NCBI GenBank assembly: GCA_032988165.1
Contig: JANTQF010000109.1
Coordinates: forward strand, 1-64,000
DNA: 64,000 nt
Origin: Emmonsiellopsis sp. PD_33
Lineage: Eukaryota > Ascomycota > Eurotiomycetes > Onygenales > Ajellomycetaceae
Direction: 5' to 3'
The notes beneath the pieces are model-generated. The model was not told the origin of the DNA. It made no database searches and saw only the letters and a list, made by a program, of their open reading frames with translations. Below, in pieces: positions 1 to 12,000 of this stretch. How positions within the stretch are numbered: the stretch's first letter is position 1; each line of letters opens with the position of its first letter. Position numbers and translations under genes: made by a program.

Positions 1-218
1 GTCGAGGTAAGACGTGCGGGGGGCGGTGGGTATGGCGTAGAGCGGAGCTGCCACCGGCGGAACTAGTGTTTTTTTTTTTTAAAGAAGAAAGCGCCTTCCG
101 GGTTCTCCCGGGTGACTTGAAGTTCAACCTGTGACTTTCCCATCTTTTTTTCCCTTTTTTTTTTTTTCCCCCCCCCCCCCCCCCCCGAGATTGTACTAAA
201 CAAATACAACATAAATAG

Positions 219-639
219 AATCGTCCAAGAAAGATATGGACGACCTAGGCATCTTCGCCAGTATCCTCGGCCACATTGGCGATGGCAACTTCCACGAAAG
301 CATCATGTATAACCGAAATGATCCCGTCGAGCGCGCCAAGGTTGAAAAGAGCGTGTATGCCATGGTTAATCTAGCTCTTGAGATGGAGGGATCATGCACA
401 GTACGTCCCTCATTCATGTGTATCATATTTAAATCTGCCGTTCCCGGCACTGACACGTATCTATTTCTTAGGGCGAACATGGCGTTGGACTGGGCAAGAA
501 GCAATCACTTCTCAAGGAGGTTGGTCCAGATACCATCGACGTTATGCGCAGTATTAAACGGTCTCTTGATCCCAATTTCCTGCTTAATCCTGGGAAGGTA
601 TTCGAGGCAACCCGCAGCTTGGAGGCTGCGCTGTCTTGA
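219..639 (+). CDS. DLD1: D-lactate dehydrogenase (cytochrome), C-terminal part
   Basis: Mitochondrial FAD enzyme that oxidises D-lactate to pyruvate and passes electrons to cytochrome c. Only the C-terminal part lies in the window; the gene runs in from the left. Exons: 219-400 and 472-639 (intron 401-471, GTACGT...TTAG, phase 0). The acceptor ending at 218 closes a further upstream intron, whose donor may be the GTAAG at 7-11, leaving only bases 1-6 of the previous exon. Visible family motifs are GHIGDGNFHE at the start, GEHGVGLGKK straight after the intron and LNPGKV near the stop, all typical of the FAD-linked oxidase C-terminal domain. The protein ends in SLEAALS. The putative upstream intron carries a 13-T run followed by a 19-C run (155-186), which may be unreliable sequence. 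Family assignment is firm; the missing 5' part cannot be judged. Confidence 0.88.
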
Positions 640-1300
640 AAAGGCAGTTCTGCTGGATGGCTGTTCTGGTTTATTTCGACGTAGTACATCTATATAAGAG
701 AAGAGGACTGGAAAACTTGTCGAAAATGTTTTATCCATTTACATTATTATAGAAGAAGAGGTGCGGTGCATTTTCTGCCTTGTATACCAAATATCTTTCT
801 GCATCATGTCAATCCAAGTAAATCCCCAATAGACATCGTCTGGAAGTCTCACCTGTCTCTTGCTCTCAAATGTGCCAATAGAAAAAACACAATCTTTTCC
901 GATCCTGTAGGATACAGACCAAAACAAATACAGAGGTAAAATGTTAATTGCCCATCCAACCTCTCCATGTACTCCTTGATATCGGCTCGAATGACTAAGC
1001 ATTTGCCCGCCGAACATCGGACCCAGAGACGGAGGGGCAATATCGTAGGACAACTTTCGGGCGACTTTTCTTTCTCTCGGAATACCCATATATCACTCTT
1101 TTTTTAAAAAAGCAAGACCCCACTTGTTCAGAGCGGTTCTAGAGGAATATTTAATAAGTTTGGCACCCCGTGTGGAGCTGTCTCGATTTGAGTCATCATT
1201 TCATCAACATTCTCTCCTCTACCCCTCTCTTTTCAACGACGAGCGCCACAACCACAATCTATTCCACTGGATTTATTAGATATTTAACATTGAGCAAAAC
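640..1300. other. Intergenic, DLD1 3' / HOM2 5' region
   Basis: Contains the DLD1 3' UTR and the HOM2 promoter. A minus-strand frame of 116 codons (1089 down to 739) starts with ATG but shows no recognisable domain and covers the HOM2 promoter; I do not call it a gene. Nothing else stands out. Confidence 0.5.
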
Positions 1301-2556
1301 ATGTCTGTCGCTCCAGCAAAGAAGAAGTGCGGTAAGTCCCAACATTGCCCGTCCCGCGTCGCGTCATCTTTACCATTGCCGTGCGCTGGCTAATACACCG
1401 CAGGTGTCCTCGGTGCTACTGGCTCCGTCGGCCAAAGATTTATATTGCTCCTCGCTGACCACCCATTTCTGGTGCTACACGCGGTGGGAGCTTCGCCGCG
1501 ATCAGCGGGCAAGGCATATAAGGATGCGGTGAGATGGAAGCAAGCAAGACCCATGTCCAACGAGCTGGGCTCGCTGGTGGTGCGGGAATGCAAGGCTGAG
1601 AATTTCCAAGATTGCGATCTGGTATTTTCGGGCCTGGATAGTGATATTGCTGGTGATGTAGGTTAGTTAAGCCTGAATTCATTTCCACCCCCCCGTTACA
1701 AGTGTGCAGTCAAAAAAAAAAACTAATCGTCCGGTTCAATTGCTGTTTAGAAATGGAATTCATCAGGGCCGAGATCCCCGTCTTCTCGAACGCGAAGAAC
1801 TACAGAAAGAATCCTATCGTCCCACTAGTCGTCCCAACGGTCAATATCTCACATCTGGACCTGATCCCCCATCAACGAAAACAGTTTGGCCTCAAGAAGG
1901 GCTTCCTCGTTTGCAACTCAAACTGCGCCGTGATCGGAATAGTTATCCCATTCGCCGCTCTTCAGGCCAAGTTCGGCCCCGTCGAGGAAGTGGAGGTTTT
2001 CACCGAGCAGGCTGTTTCGGGCGCAGGTTACCCAGGAGTACCCAGCATGGATATCATGGATAACGTCATTCCATACATCTCGGGAGAGGAGGACAAGTTG
2101 GAGAACGAGGCACAGAAAATCCTTGGGTCAATGAATACCGAAGCTACTGCTTTCGAGGAACAGGCGAACCTGAGAATCGGGGCGACATGCACCCGCGTGG
2201 GAGTCACCGATGGCCACATGGCATTCGTCTCCCTGCGGTTCCAAAACCGCCCTCCCCCCAGCGCAGAACAGGTTGCGCAGGCCATGCGGGAATACCAATC
2301 CGAGGCACAGAAGCTTGGATGCCACTCGGCGCCTGAGCTGGCCATTAAGGTCTTTGATGAACCCGACCGGCCACAACCAAGACTCGACCGCGATATATCA
2401 GGGGGGTACACGGTGAGCGTCGGCCGCATTCGCGAGGGAGCGAAGGGGGGTCATTTCGATATCAGGTTTGCAGCGCTGAGCCACAACACGGTTATTGGCG
2501 CTGCGGGATCATCCATCCTCAACAGCGAGGCGGCAGTGATTAAGGGATACATATAG
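1301..2556 (+). CDS. HOM2: Aspartate-semialdehyde dehydrogenase
   Basis: NADP-dependent enzyme that converts aspartyl-4-phosphate to aspartate semialdehyde, the branch point to threonine, methionine and isoleucine; cytosolic. Exons: 1301-1331, 1404-1661, 1751-2556. All three join in frame: the glycine-rich nucleotide-binding loop GVLGATGSVGQRF is completed across intron 1, and intron 2 splits a Glu codon. The catalytic cysteine lies in CNSNCAVIG in exon 3, followed by the conserved VSGAGYPG and, near the C-terminus, GGYTVSVGRIRE and the terminal helix after HNTVIGAAG. The first exon encodes only ten residues plus one base, common for fungal HOM2. The start ATG at 1301 is the only one in frame with the glycine-rich loop. 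Length is close to the usual 360-370 residues and the gene looks intact. Confidence 0.93.
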
Positions 2557-2680
2557 ACATGACATGATTTGGATCCAGGATAAAAAAATAGAATATTTTC
2601 CCGTCCGATGAAGTCCCCAAGTAGAAATGTGATTACGTCAGCAAACGAGATTAAAGCTGGCATGCCCAGAACGGTTAGCG

Positions 2681-2718
2681 TTAGGGCTGGCCCGCGCTAG
2701 CCCAATGCAGAACCCTAA
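2681..2718. promoter_or_regulatory. Paired telobox-like sites in the eS4 promoter
   Basis: TTAGGGCT at 2681-2688 (AGCCCTAA on the other strand) and AACCCTAA at 2711-2718 lie about 140 and 110 bp before the eS4 start codon. Telobox-type motifs are known ribosomal-protein promoter elements in several fungi. The sites are read directly; their function is inferred. A similar AGCCCTAA lies in the RPL21/RPS9 promoter of this window. Confidence 0.45.
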
Positions 2719-2820
2719 GCGAGCGCCATCAAAGATCTTTCCACGCGCACTCCGACCTTTGACTTCTTCAACCCGCGACAACACGACAATTCGAGGTATC
2801 AAATCGACAAGTCAATCAAA

Positions 2821-3946
2821 ATGGGCCGTGGACCGTACGTTGCCCGTGCTTTATCCATTGCGGTCTATCTCAGTCACTAACGAGTTTCGGATTTCTAGAA
2901 AGAAGCATCAGAAGCGCCTGAGTGCGCCCTCGCACTGGCTCTTGGACAAATTGTCCGGTTCCTATGCTCCTCGCCCATCCGCCGGTCCTCACAAGCTGAG
3001 AGACTGCTTGCCCCTCATTGTCTTCATTCGCAACCGGTGAGTGCCAATTGCCAACGATTCCGCGGTGGAATTTCGAGTACTGACGGCTAGGGTCCCAAAT
3101 ACAGTCTGAAGTATGCTCTCAACGGCCGTGAGACCAACGCCATCCTCATGCAGCGTCTCGTCAAGGTCGACGGCAAGGTCCGCACCGACTCCACCTACCC
3201 CGCCGGCTTCATGGACGTTATCAGCATCGAGAAGACTGGCGAGAACTTCCGTCTCGTCTACGACACCAAGGGCCGCTTCACCGTCCACCGCATCCAGGCC
3301 GAGGAGGCCGAATACAAGCTGGGCAAGGTCAAGCGTGTTCAGCTTGGCAAGGGCGGAATCCCATTCTTGGTTACGCACGATGCGAGAACGTAAGTTCTTC
3401 CGCATCATTCAGTCGTTGGACCAAGCTTTGGTTGATGGCCGTGGAAACACGGAATCCATTATCAAACTTTTTACCATTGGACATATGGGGAATTTATCCC
3501 GAAATGCTGACAAAAAATTCTTTCTATATAGCATCCGTTACCCTGACCCCGCCATCAAGGTCAACGATACCGTGAAGATCGATCTCGCCACTGGCAAGAT
3601 CACCGACTTCATCAAGTTCGACACTGGTGTCATTGCCATGGCTACCGGTGGTCGTAACATGGGTCGTGTTGGTGTCATCACCCACCGTGAGCGTCACGAT
3701 GGTGGTTTCAACATTGTCCACATCAAGGATGCCATTGACAACTCGTTCGCTACCCGTGAGTCGAACGTCTTCATCATTGGCCAGGAGAAGCCCTGGATCA
3801 GCTTGCCCAAGGGCAAGGGTGTCAAGGTAAGCCTTTATATCTACTTCCCCGCCTCCAGCATGAGATTTAGACTAACTCATTTGATTTAGCTCTCCATTGC
3901 TGAGGAGCGTGACCGCCGCCGCGCCGTGGCCCTTGCTGGTCACTAA
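2821..3946 (+). CDS. RPS4: 40S ribosomal protein S4 (eS4)
   Basis: Structural protein of the small ribosomal subunit. Five exons: 2821-2834, 2899-3036, 3105-3389, 3532-3826 and 3890-3946, giving 262 residues, the normal eS4 length. Exon 1 carries only the start and the MGRGP peptide, the usual pattern in fungal ribosomal genes. Visible landmarks are KKHQKRLSAPSHWLLDKL, the S4 RNA-binding segment around LKYALNGRE and LMQRLVKVDGKVRTD, the central region IRYPDPAIKVNDTVKIDL, the KOW-like GGRNMGRVGVI, and the basic C-terminus ERDRRRAVALAGH. All splice sites are GT-AG and all junctions keep frame. Codon use is strongly C-ending, as expected for a highly expressed gene. Telobox-like motifs lie just upstream. 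Confidence 0.97.
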
Positions 3947-6900
3947 ATTCGTAGGTTGAGTGGTACGTGACATTAAAAAATTAAGAAAAATAAAAAAGCA
4001 TCATGAATGAATAAAAAACATAACAATACTTCACGACTGGAGAATGGCGTCCTGGCATGGTTTCGATTTTGTTGATACCTATTTTGATCCTGCTCTTTTT
4101 TTACTACATTATGTAGCCCAACTTAGGAATAAGATATAATCAAGCATGAAAGGATCGCCATTTTTCTCTGCATTTCCCTCCTTTTTCCTACCTTGTCTTA
4201 CAGTTACAAACCCATCGCACTCGTGGCGTCGAGGAAACCCACCGGCCTTCATCTCCAACCAACCCGCCTCGCCGTATCCGTATAGAGAATGGTTCACAAC
4301 GACACCGCTTAAACCCCCCCAAAAAAGGTCATACGTACATACAAATCTAAGAAACTATCTCCTGCACTACTCTGCAGAATGATTCCATTTTCCCTGTTTT
4401 TCCTCCCTTCCCCAGATTTGTCAACCTATCCCGGCTTTCCCATTTCTATCATGTCCAGATCTCCGATCCGTCCGTCCCTTCTAGCCAATGCGGCTTGGGA
4501 GGTGGTTGGTTGCCGGGCTCAACCAGGATGACATGGCGGTGACTGACCGGCGGCGGTGTCCGTGGTAGCTACATAAGAAGTGCCTCGTAACTGGTTAGTT
4601 AGTCAGTTGATTACCTCAATTTCTTGTCTTGGTTGGGTTGTGTTTTTGGTCAATGGTGAATGGTGTACGGGTAGTTATTAGCCGGCGCGGCGACGGTTTT
4701 CGGTTCCTAAAGACGGGATATATATAATAAACCCGCGTTTGAACAAAAAATTGAAAAAAACGAATATTGGCGAAGACAGGAAAAAGAGATAAAAAAAGAC
4801 ACAGAAACAGAATGCAGGGTTCCCTATATTCCATGTTAAAAAACTCTGCGAAAGTAACTTGCTAACTACTTACTCTCTTCCCTTACCATCCCCCTATTCC
4901 ACCCCCCTTGGGGCCCGAATCCAAATCCCAACCATACTCCCCCCATCCCCCACGATAACCAACATGCGGGGCAACCCAATCCCCAAAAAGTCCTCTTATT
5001 AGTGCCAAATACCGATGCCCTGCAGTTGCAGCTGCATACTACTACTAACCAACCTTCCATTCCCACGCCCGACGCACATCTACCCAAAAAGCCATCCATC
5101 CCATTGTTCCCGGCGCGGCGTTTCACTTCCCTGGCTGTCAACTGACTGAACCATTTTCCCTGCTCTGCTGCGAACATTTTTGCCATGCATACCATGCCGC
5201 ATGCCCGCATACCGTATGGGGTATACGGTGGATATTGGGATGGGATGGATGTGGCTGTCACCACCACGCCCACGCCCCGCTACTAGTATGTATGCGGGGT
5301 TACGCCGATATGGATATATAACCGCCGTTGGTGTGGCATTGTAAGTAGGTTGGCACAGAGGGGGAGGGAGGGGCAGTATCTGGTTGGTTCACAGCTACAT
5401 ACACACGCCTCGTGATGGCGATAGACAAAAAAAAAAGGGGGGGGGGGGTGCGGGTATCAGGGTTGACGTTTGTTATGGTGCATTTATTTACAAATGAATT
5501 CTACCCAACTATTCACGGCTACTCCGTGGATAGACAGATATTCGGGCCGGTTTGAGAAAATGTTGGTGTTGGAGAGGAAAAAATCCCCCTCAGCCAGACG
5601 GATCACTATTAGGTTCGATTTGGAAATCAACCGGTCGGGTTGTCAAATCGGTGAGGTTGAGTCGCCGATGTTCTTGCATAATGTTTGGTTGATTGAGTAA
5701 AAAGTAAGCGGGCAGGCGGTAAGCTGACTCCTCGGCGAGGTACTTATTTCTTTCTCCTTTGCCCCTTTCTTTCGGCGAACTTGTACCTGCGTTGGCATCT
5801 ATGTATATGTACAGTGCGTGTGGCTCCTATTCTGTGTAGAAAATATATATAGCGCATGATCTCATTTCTATGCTATTTTCCTCGAAAGAAACATGTAAAC
5901 TACCCCCTAATGACAGCATACGAGGGCGAATGTACGGAGAATAATGTTAGTTGCCAAGGGATCCATATGTATAAGGGCATCCAATGCATCTAGAATTGAG
6001 GGCACATTCTGCAATCGCGGATTTAACGGGACAGGAATTCATACATACCTAAGCGCGGGGTATGTGACACACCGTGTCTATAAAAAGAGAATGATAAGCA
6101 AAGAAAAGTGGAAGAAGCGTGAGGGGGGAGAGAAAGTAAGGAGACAAAGAATTTGGTTGAAACCGGGCACCGGGCTGGGGTGTCCACCTCACACTGTCCT
6201 ATCCGGCCCCTGCATGTCATGTCGAAAAATATCCTTTCCCCTCCTCAACATGATCGTCCTCTGTACACAGACGAGAGAATTGCCTTGTTTGATCAAACCC
6301 GTTTTGAAAAGAGTTTTCTCTGAGCTGAAACCTGGTTTATGCGGGTCAGCTCGGAGCTCCGTCTGCCCTGTCGATTGGTTGTGGGAGCGGGATATTTCAG
6401 CCGGGTTTGGCAACAGGAGGGAGGGGGCTGGAGCTAGGTGAACGTCAAAGGTTTAGGATCCATTCTAAGAGTACTACAGAAAGGTTAGTTTCCATAACAT
6501 CGACCTGGATTCCAGAGCAATAGGGTATCATACGCCAACTACCGGTATTGTGGAAGTCGTACATTTGGTGCAGGGGTCGGAGAAGCTCATTATGCTCATG
6601 TTATTGGCTTGCGCAATATCGTGGACTCCCACCACATTCTCTCCTAGAGGTGGGACAATGCACCTCTATATCTAGCGAGATAATAGTGGGCGAAATACCG
6701 GAACGTGTGGCAAACGAGAATGGGGAAATTTCTGTTGCCATATGGATTGACTGTTGGGTATTGGGTGCTCGTGATTACTTGGGACCCGTCTGATATTCGG
6801 GTCCGACGAAACATTGACCAATTGAACAGGCAGCTCCAGACGGCGAAGAACGTGGATGAGACATTGGAAAGTCGCCAATCCGGAGGTCGATCTCGTAGGT

Positions 6901-7396
6901 ACGGCAGTTCTGACTGGAAAAGGGGTATATAACCAAGCAGAAACGAGACTCGCTTAGAGGAACAAGCTAGAGATAAGTTTCCGAAGAACTTGATCTGAGG
7001 GCTGATTCAAACCAGGATATTGGTCATGCAATGCAGTGACACACCAATGGATGAGAAATTCAACGTACAAGACAAACGAATCCAAGGATCGTATGTCCTG
7101 CCTTTCATCCATAGACTGGGAATGGACAACCATGAAAGACGTTCAATACAAAGACAAACATTACGTGCATTACCAAAGGGTATGACGGCGGGAAAAGGAG
7201 CTATTTTCTTCGTCCTCTTCTCCATTCGTCTTTCGATATATTGCCACCGCCACCCCTAATACATCGACCAAGTAAGAGATAAACGCCCCTCACACATGGA
7301 AGGTTTTGGTGGGAGATGGTTGATGACAGAAACCAATTGCGAAGGATGGGAGACATAGAGGGCCTGATATGTGCTTATGGAGTTTGCCTTTTGGAA
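3947..7396. other. Gene-poor interval, eS4 to RasGEF-like gene
   Basis: About 3.4 kb with only short, unrelated open frames on both strands and none with ATG, codon bias and splice sites that join into a protein. Low-complexity stretches include an A-run then G-run near 5425-5448. It presumably holds the 3' ends of the two flanking genes, which converge here. I see no RNA gene or transposon relic. Confidence 0.5.
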
Positions 7397-9046
7397 TTAC
7401 AAGTCAGGCAGAGGAAACAGGTCTACAAGCTCTTGTTCCCCATGCATCTGATATTCCCTGGCATGAGGAGTTAGAAATGGTAACCCGGGTTTATCCTGCA
7501 TTATGTTTCGATACGACGCGTAATTATCAGTGGAGTCGAGTAGGTCAAAGATGAAGAGCAGTGATTCATCGGCGTTTTGCAACGGAGCGCCGGCAGAGGG
7601 GAGAAGTAAGTCGAAGGGGTTAGGGTTGGCCTTCTGGATACCGTGTAACAACGCTGTTGCGGAGTAGTAATTCCGCAATTCGTATAAAACCTGATACCAA
7701 TATGTCAGGAGGCGCCATCATAGCAACGAGGACACGAATTGATATGACGACTTGAATCGGAAAGTAGCTTACCTTGACGCAATCTTTGAGGTAGCCAAGG
7801 CACCTGGGATGCGCCAGGGCACATTCCTCCACCACCGTACACAAGCTGTCCCAATTTCTCGTTAACGATCGGAATTGGTGATCCTCCCCGGCAATGGACT
7901 GTAAAGAGAGGCCAGTAAAGTCCTTCGAGTCACTGTACGTGAGGCTTTTCGCCAAAGCTTTGGGAGAAGTGGAAGCAATCACTTCATCCAAGAGAGGAGA
8001 CTCTGCGTCAAAGGGACCTATCCAGTCCACATCCGACTCTCGATGGTATTTACGCACAAAACGAATTCCCAACACAGTAAGCTTTTTCAACATTGCGGCT
8101 AGATCGATAATACCCCGGTTTTGGAACAGATTCTGAAGCGGAATAATAAGGAAACTTAGAAGTTTGTGGGCAGATGCGGGCGGGCTAGGCTGGATGATGC
8201 GTCTGGTTTGGAGGGATTGCAAAAGTGCTTGGTGGACAAAAGGATTACCGAGGCGTAGTTTCTAAATAACATTTTAGTATTTAGGCAACGACAGTATTCG
8301 GAGATTTCACTAACCTTCTCAATCTCCACGTATTCGGCAGCCAGATTGGGGAATGTCTCAAGGTGATCGGATAGAAGACTTGAGAGCTTTGAGTGTTGAA
8401 TAAAAAACCATTGTACGGATGGGGTCGGATACCCAAGGGAGTAGTGTACCCAGTCTTCAAACGGAACGATTCTGAATTGTTGGCAGCTTTCTTTATCAAT
8501 GCTTGTAACAAGGGACATCATATCCAGGCCGATAGATGGGCTGACTGGGAACCAGTCGCAGGATTTGGGCTGGTAATGGTTCGACTGACATCGACTCAGT
8601 AGCTTCTCGACTTTATCGTGATGCGTAAGATGGTGTATGTCGCCGAGAGGAAGAAATGAGGAAAGGAATCCGGTTACTGCATCTGTATTTCGCCGTCGCA
8701 AGATTTCTCTAGGAAGGTTGTCATCGTGATATAGATGAAATCGCACAAGCCGTTTGATATCTCCCACACAGAAGCCCATAAGTATTGTTCTCGCTTCATC
8801 CTCCCACCATCGGTATCTAACAGCAAATTGAGGCGGCTCAGCGTTAATTTGGAAGGGAGGGGATATTGAAGAGGGTTGGATGGCGGTCTCTCTGGAATGA
8901 TCAGGACTCGACAGATTTCGAAGATGGGTCTCGGTGGTAGATGCCATCATGTCATTAGGATAATATTGTTGAAAATCGTCCTCAACCCCTCCATAGATGA
9001 GCTGAGAGTCTTGCCAAAGGAGAGGCATGGTATTTTCCTGGGCCAT
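7397..9046 (-). CDS. RasGEF-like domain protein
   Basis: Probable guanine-nucleotide exchange factor for a Ras-type GTPase, or a divergent relative. Three exons on the minus strand: 9046-8315, 8261-7773 and 7690-7397. Both introns are phase 0 with GT-AG ends, giving 504 residues. The assignment rests on the C-terminal half: LRNYYSATALLHGIQ resembles the RasGEF helix that usually reads NY-S--AI--AL, and NYASYRNIMQDKPGLPFL resembles the conserved N---YR-------P-IPF-- segment at the end of the catalytic hairpin. The region from about residue 300 (SPKALAKSLT) would be the start of the catalytic core. Residues 1-240 show no named domain to me. The C-terminus ends shortly after the hairpin (ELVDLFPLPDL). 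Large intergenic spaces on both sides, about 3.4 and 5 kb, suggest extensive regulation. RasGEF identity is probable, activity unknown. Confidence 0.62.
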
Positions 9047-12000
9047 TTCCGAAGTTTTGCCTATCCTTCAAATGGAGGCTAGGGGCCAGCGTTCATTGAC
9101 GGAGACTGGAGAGGGAAGGGGAAACAAAATCATTTAAAATATGCAGCCATTGCCATTTAAATATGGTATTCCAAGAAGTCAACAAAAGAAAGGGAGTCAA
9201 ACGTTGCGACTACAAGGGCAGGTTAGCCTCACGGCGTGTAGTGATTCACTCGGGTTCCCGGGGGGGAGGGGGGGAGGGGGGGCGGGCTCCCAGCAGCTGG
9301 AATTAGGTGTGAAGATATGGGTTGGGGTGAGAAAAAAAAACCCCAGGGCCGGGCATCAGGGAGCAATTTGAGGACTCAAATCTGTGCTCTGGAAGGCCGT
9401 GCCTCAGACCTTGACCTATGAGGGGCTGCTCTTATCTGCGTATTATTGACACTTCGTCATGAGCATTCGGGACTGGGGGCGTGGGTGGCGTTCTCAAATA
9501 CCGCTTGACTGCGGAGTACGGAGTATCTTGTCCCACTCAGGCGGTTTCCGAGTTCCAGGTTTACGGGTGATCTTGGTAACGGAACACGAAACGGTGGATG
9601 CAATAATAAAATACACCAAGCTGACTTCTTTTAGCTGGGAAGGCCCTCCATGCTACCAAAAGCGGCTTTAGGGTATTCGGCTGGATCCATCCTCCTGAAT
9701 GGATCTCAAATAACCACATTATGGTCGGCTGAACCCTGGAGCCTCTGAAGGGTGCGGTAATGTACCAAGGGGCGCTCGGGGGTACCAGTACCATAGACAC
9801 TGGTCGTCGATCATCCCGTCAAAAGTGGAAAGTTGAATTTTGGGCAGTTAACTATTGTTTACATGAGACGAGGGGGGAACCATTGCGTTGGCGGCGATCC
9901 AATGTAATCATGCTAGTTCGGAAGAAGGAGAAGAGGAAGAAGAAGAAGAAGCGTCTTGTTGCTTGACTTCGACAATGTGTGGACTGACGACGGACCTGGT
10001 GGTGAGACAACTTCAGACTAAAACAGGCCTTCGGCTTGTCGAGATGTGTGCAATTTGCCTCAAGAGATCCACAAGAGCATTCCTCTGGCATGATGTCTGA
10101 CTGGAGTGATTCGGGACTCATAACTGATGGCTCTCGCTCGCCAGTTACATGATTTGTCTGCAGAGTTTCGCAGTGGTCCCCTCCCAGTCCTCTGTAATAA
10201 TGGACCAAGCCCGAACTATTATTCGAGGACACCACCGCCAGTCAAACTGGCGGTGTCTGCTGTCTGGTCGGGATCTCTGGCGAATAAGCAGCCGGCAATG
10301 ACGAAACAGTGGATGACTTGGAACATCTTCAGCGCTCGGCTCTTGTGGATTGTCATTAGCTCTGGCTCTCTGGGTGGAAGAAGCCCAACCCACAGGGAGG
10401 CCCTTAGCATGATAAAGGCTGGCGAATAGTGGCGATAGTTTGAAGATCGCATAAAACCTTGGAGACGGGTGTTCTCGACACCGTGGACAGCGGAGTGTGG
10501 CGTGTCTGGTGAGGTTGGATTCGATGGATGCAAAGGAATGGAGAGATGTTCTGATGTTGAAGTTTATGACGCCATGTCTGCCTTCCTGTTGAGCCTCAAC
10601 CCCAACCTCAACCTCATCCACTCGATGAGCCTCCAGTACGCGGAATGCTGTCTCTACTACCACGCCTATCCGGTTCAATTTTCCTATCCATGGACTACGA
10701 TCAATTTCGGGCAATGCCAGTCTGTGTTGGGAATTGATCTGGTCTTGTCGATCTAGAGTCCAGCCGCTGCGGCAACCATCCGGATTCCTCTGATTGTAAT
10801 CATTTGTGAGAGAATGCTCCCAGCAGGTTAGCCCGAGCCCAACCGGTCGCTCTCCGATGGTGAACGCCCCGAGTAACGAATGATGATGTCAGGCGAAGAA
10901 TCCCGAGTCTGATACTGCAGCACACGGTTTGTGGGGATATCGGATATCCGCAGGGGAGTCTCCACACCAAATAGCAATGAAAGGGCATTATTTGAACTTT
11001 TTTGCTCCATTGTGGAATGCCAGCACTGACCTCCACTTCTCCGCATCCAATCCCGGGTTTCAATGCATGGTGTCGACCACTTCTACCAATCTACCAGGCT
11101 ACCAAGGGCCGAGGAAACCCCACCAATTCCCGCGTGGCTGGTCCGCAGAAAAGGTTGGAATTATCTGTCTGAATCGGCCCATCGAATTCCTCTTTATTTT
11201 TCGCTGCAATTGTTTCCTGGTCCGGCTTGCAGTACTGGATTCGTCTCTCTCCCACCCCGATATGAGCAGTCAGAAGATCTCATCGCAACTTCTGCCATGA
11301 CAGAGTGGTTCCGTGGATGCTATTAAATTGTCGCCGCGCCCTAAGCGACATCAATAGTGCCACGCCTGTGGTGAGTTCTCAAAGAAACCCATTGTCTGCA
11401 AAGTGCGGGCAAGCAAGGGCTGCTGGCGAGTGGGCATCAATGGGTCCGCCACGCTAGCACAGATGGTCGTTCTGTTACTGGCATACCGGTAATAAATCGC
11501 TTGCAGTCAGCAGCCAAATCACTGGACGAATCGTATTCATTTAACAGCCTTGTTGGAGGTCCCCCCTGTTACATGGCTAAAGTCTAACGGTGGCACTGGG
11601 AGGCTGTGGGAGTGGAGGTTTATTAGCAAGGTTTGGCTGGAGGGCGGCGCAGCTCCGAGTGTGTTCGACAGCTGCGGGCGGAAACGCACATTATTGATTA
11701 TTGCCCGGAGCCTAGCCGGGCGAGCCCTCCATCTATGGAGCAAACTCCGCCAAAAGCCATATTCATACCTCCAACCCAACTTGAACCCATCGACAAGTCA
11801 AGCGGTAATAACCACCCACATTGTTTCGAATTATTTTTCCCTCAAGCATTTATAACAAACATCGAAGTGCTGACACCATCTGCCTCACTCCTCGCTTTTC
11901 TTTACCGCGTCCAGAATGAGCTTGACAGTGAAACGTCCGTTATGGACTGGTGAGAGCTTTTGTAATCCTGGAGGCTTCAGGTCTCACCCACCATTTAGTG

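Noticed and set aside
739..1089. 116-codon minus-strand ORF before HOM2
   Set aside because: Has an ATG but no domain, and overlies the HOM2 promoter. No splice continuation.
7620..7627. TTAGGGTT telobox octamer
   Set aside because: Inside the RasGEF-like coding exon, not in a promoter; taken as background.
10145..10714. 189-codon minus-strand ORF
   Set aside because: Contains no recognisable motif and sits in DNA with similar-length frames on the other strand.
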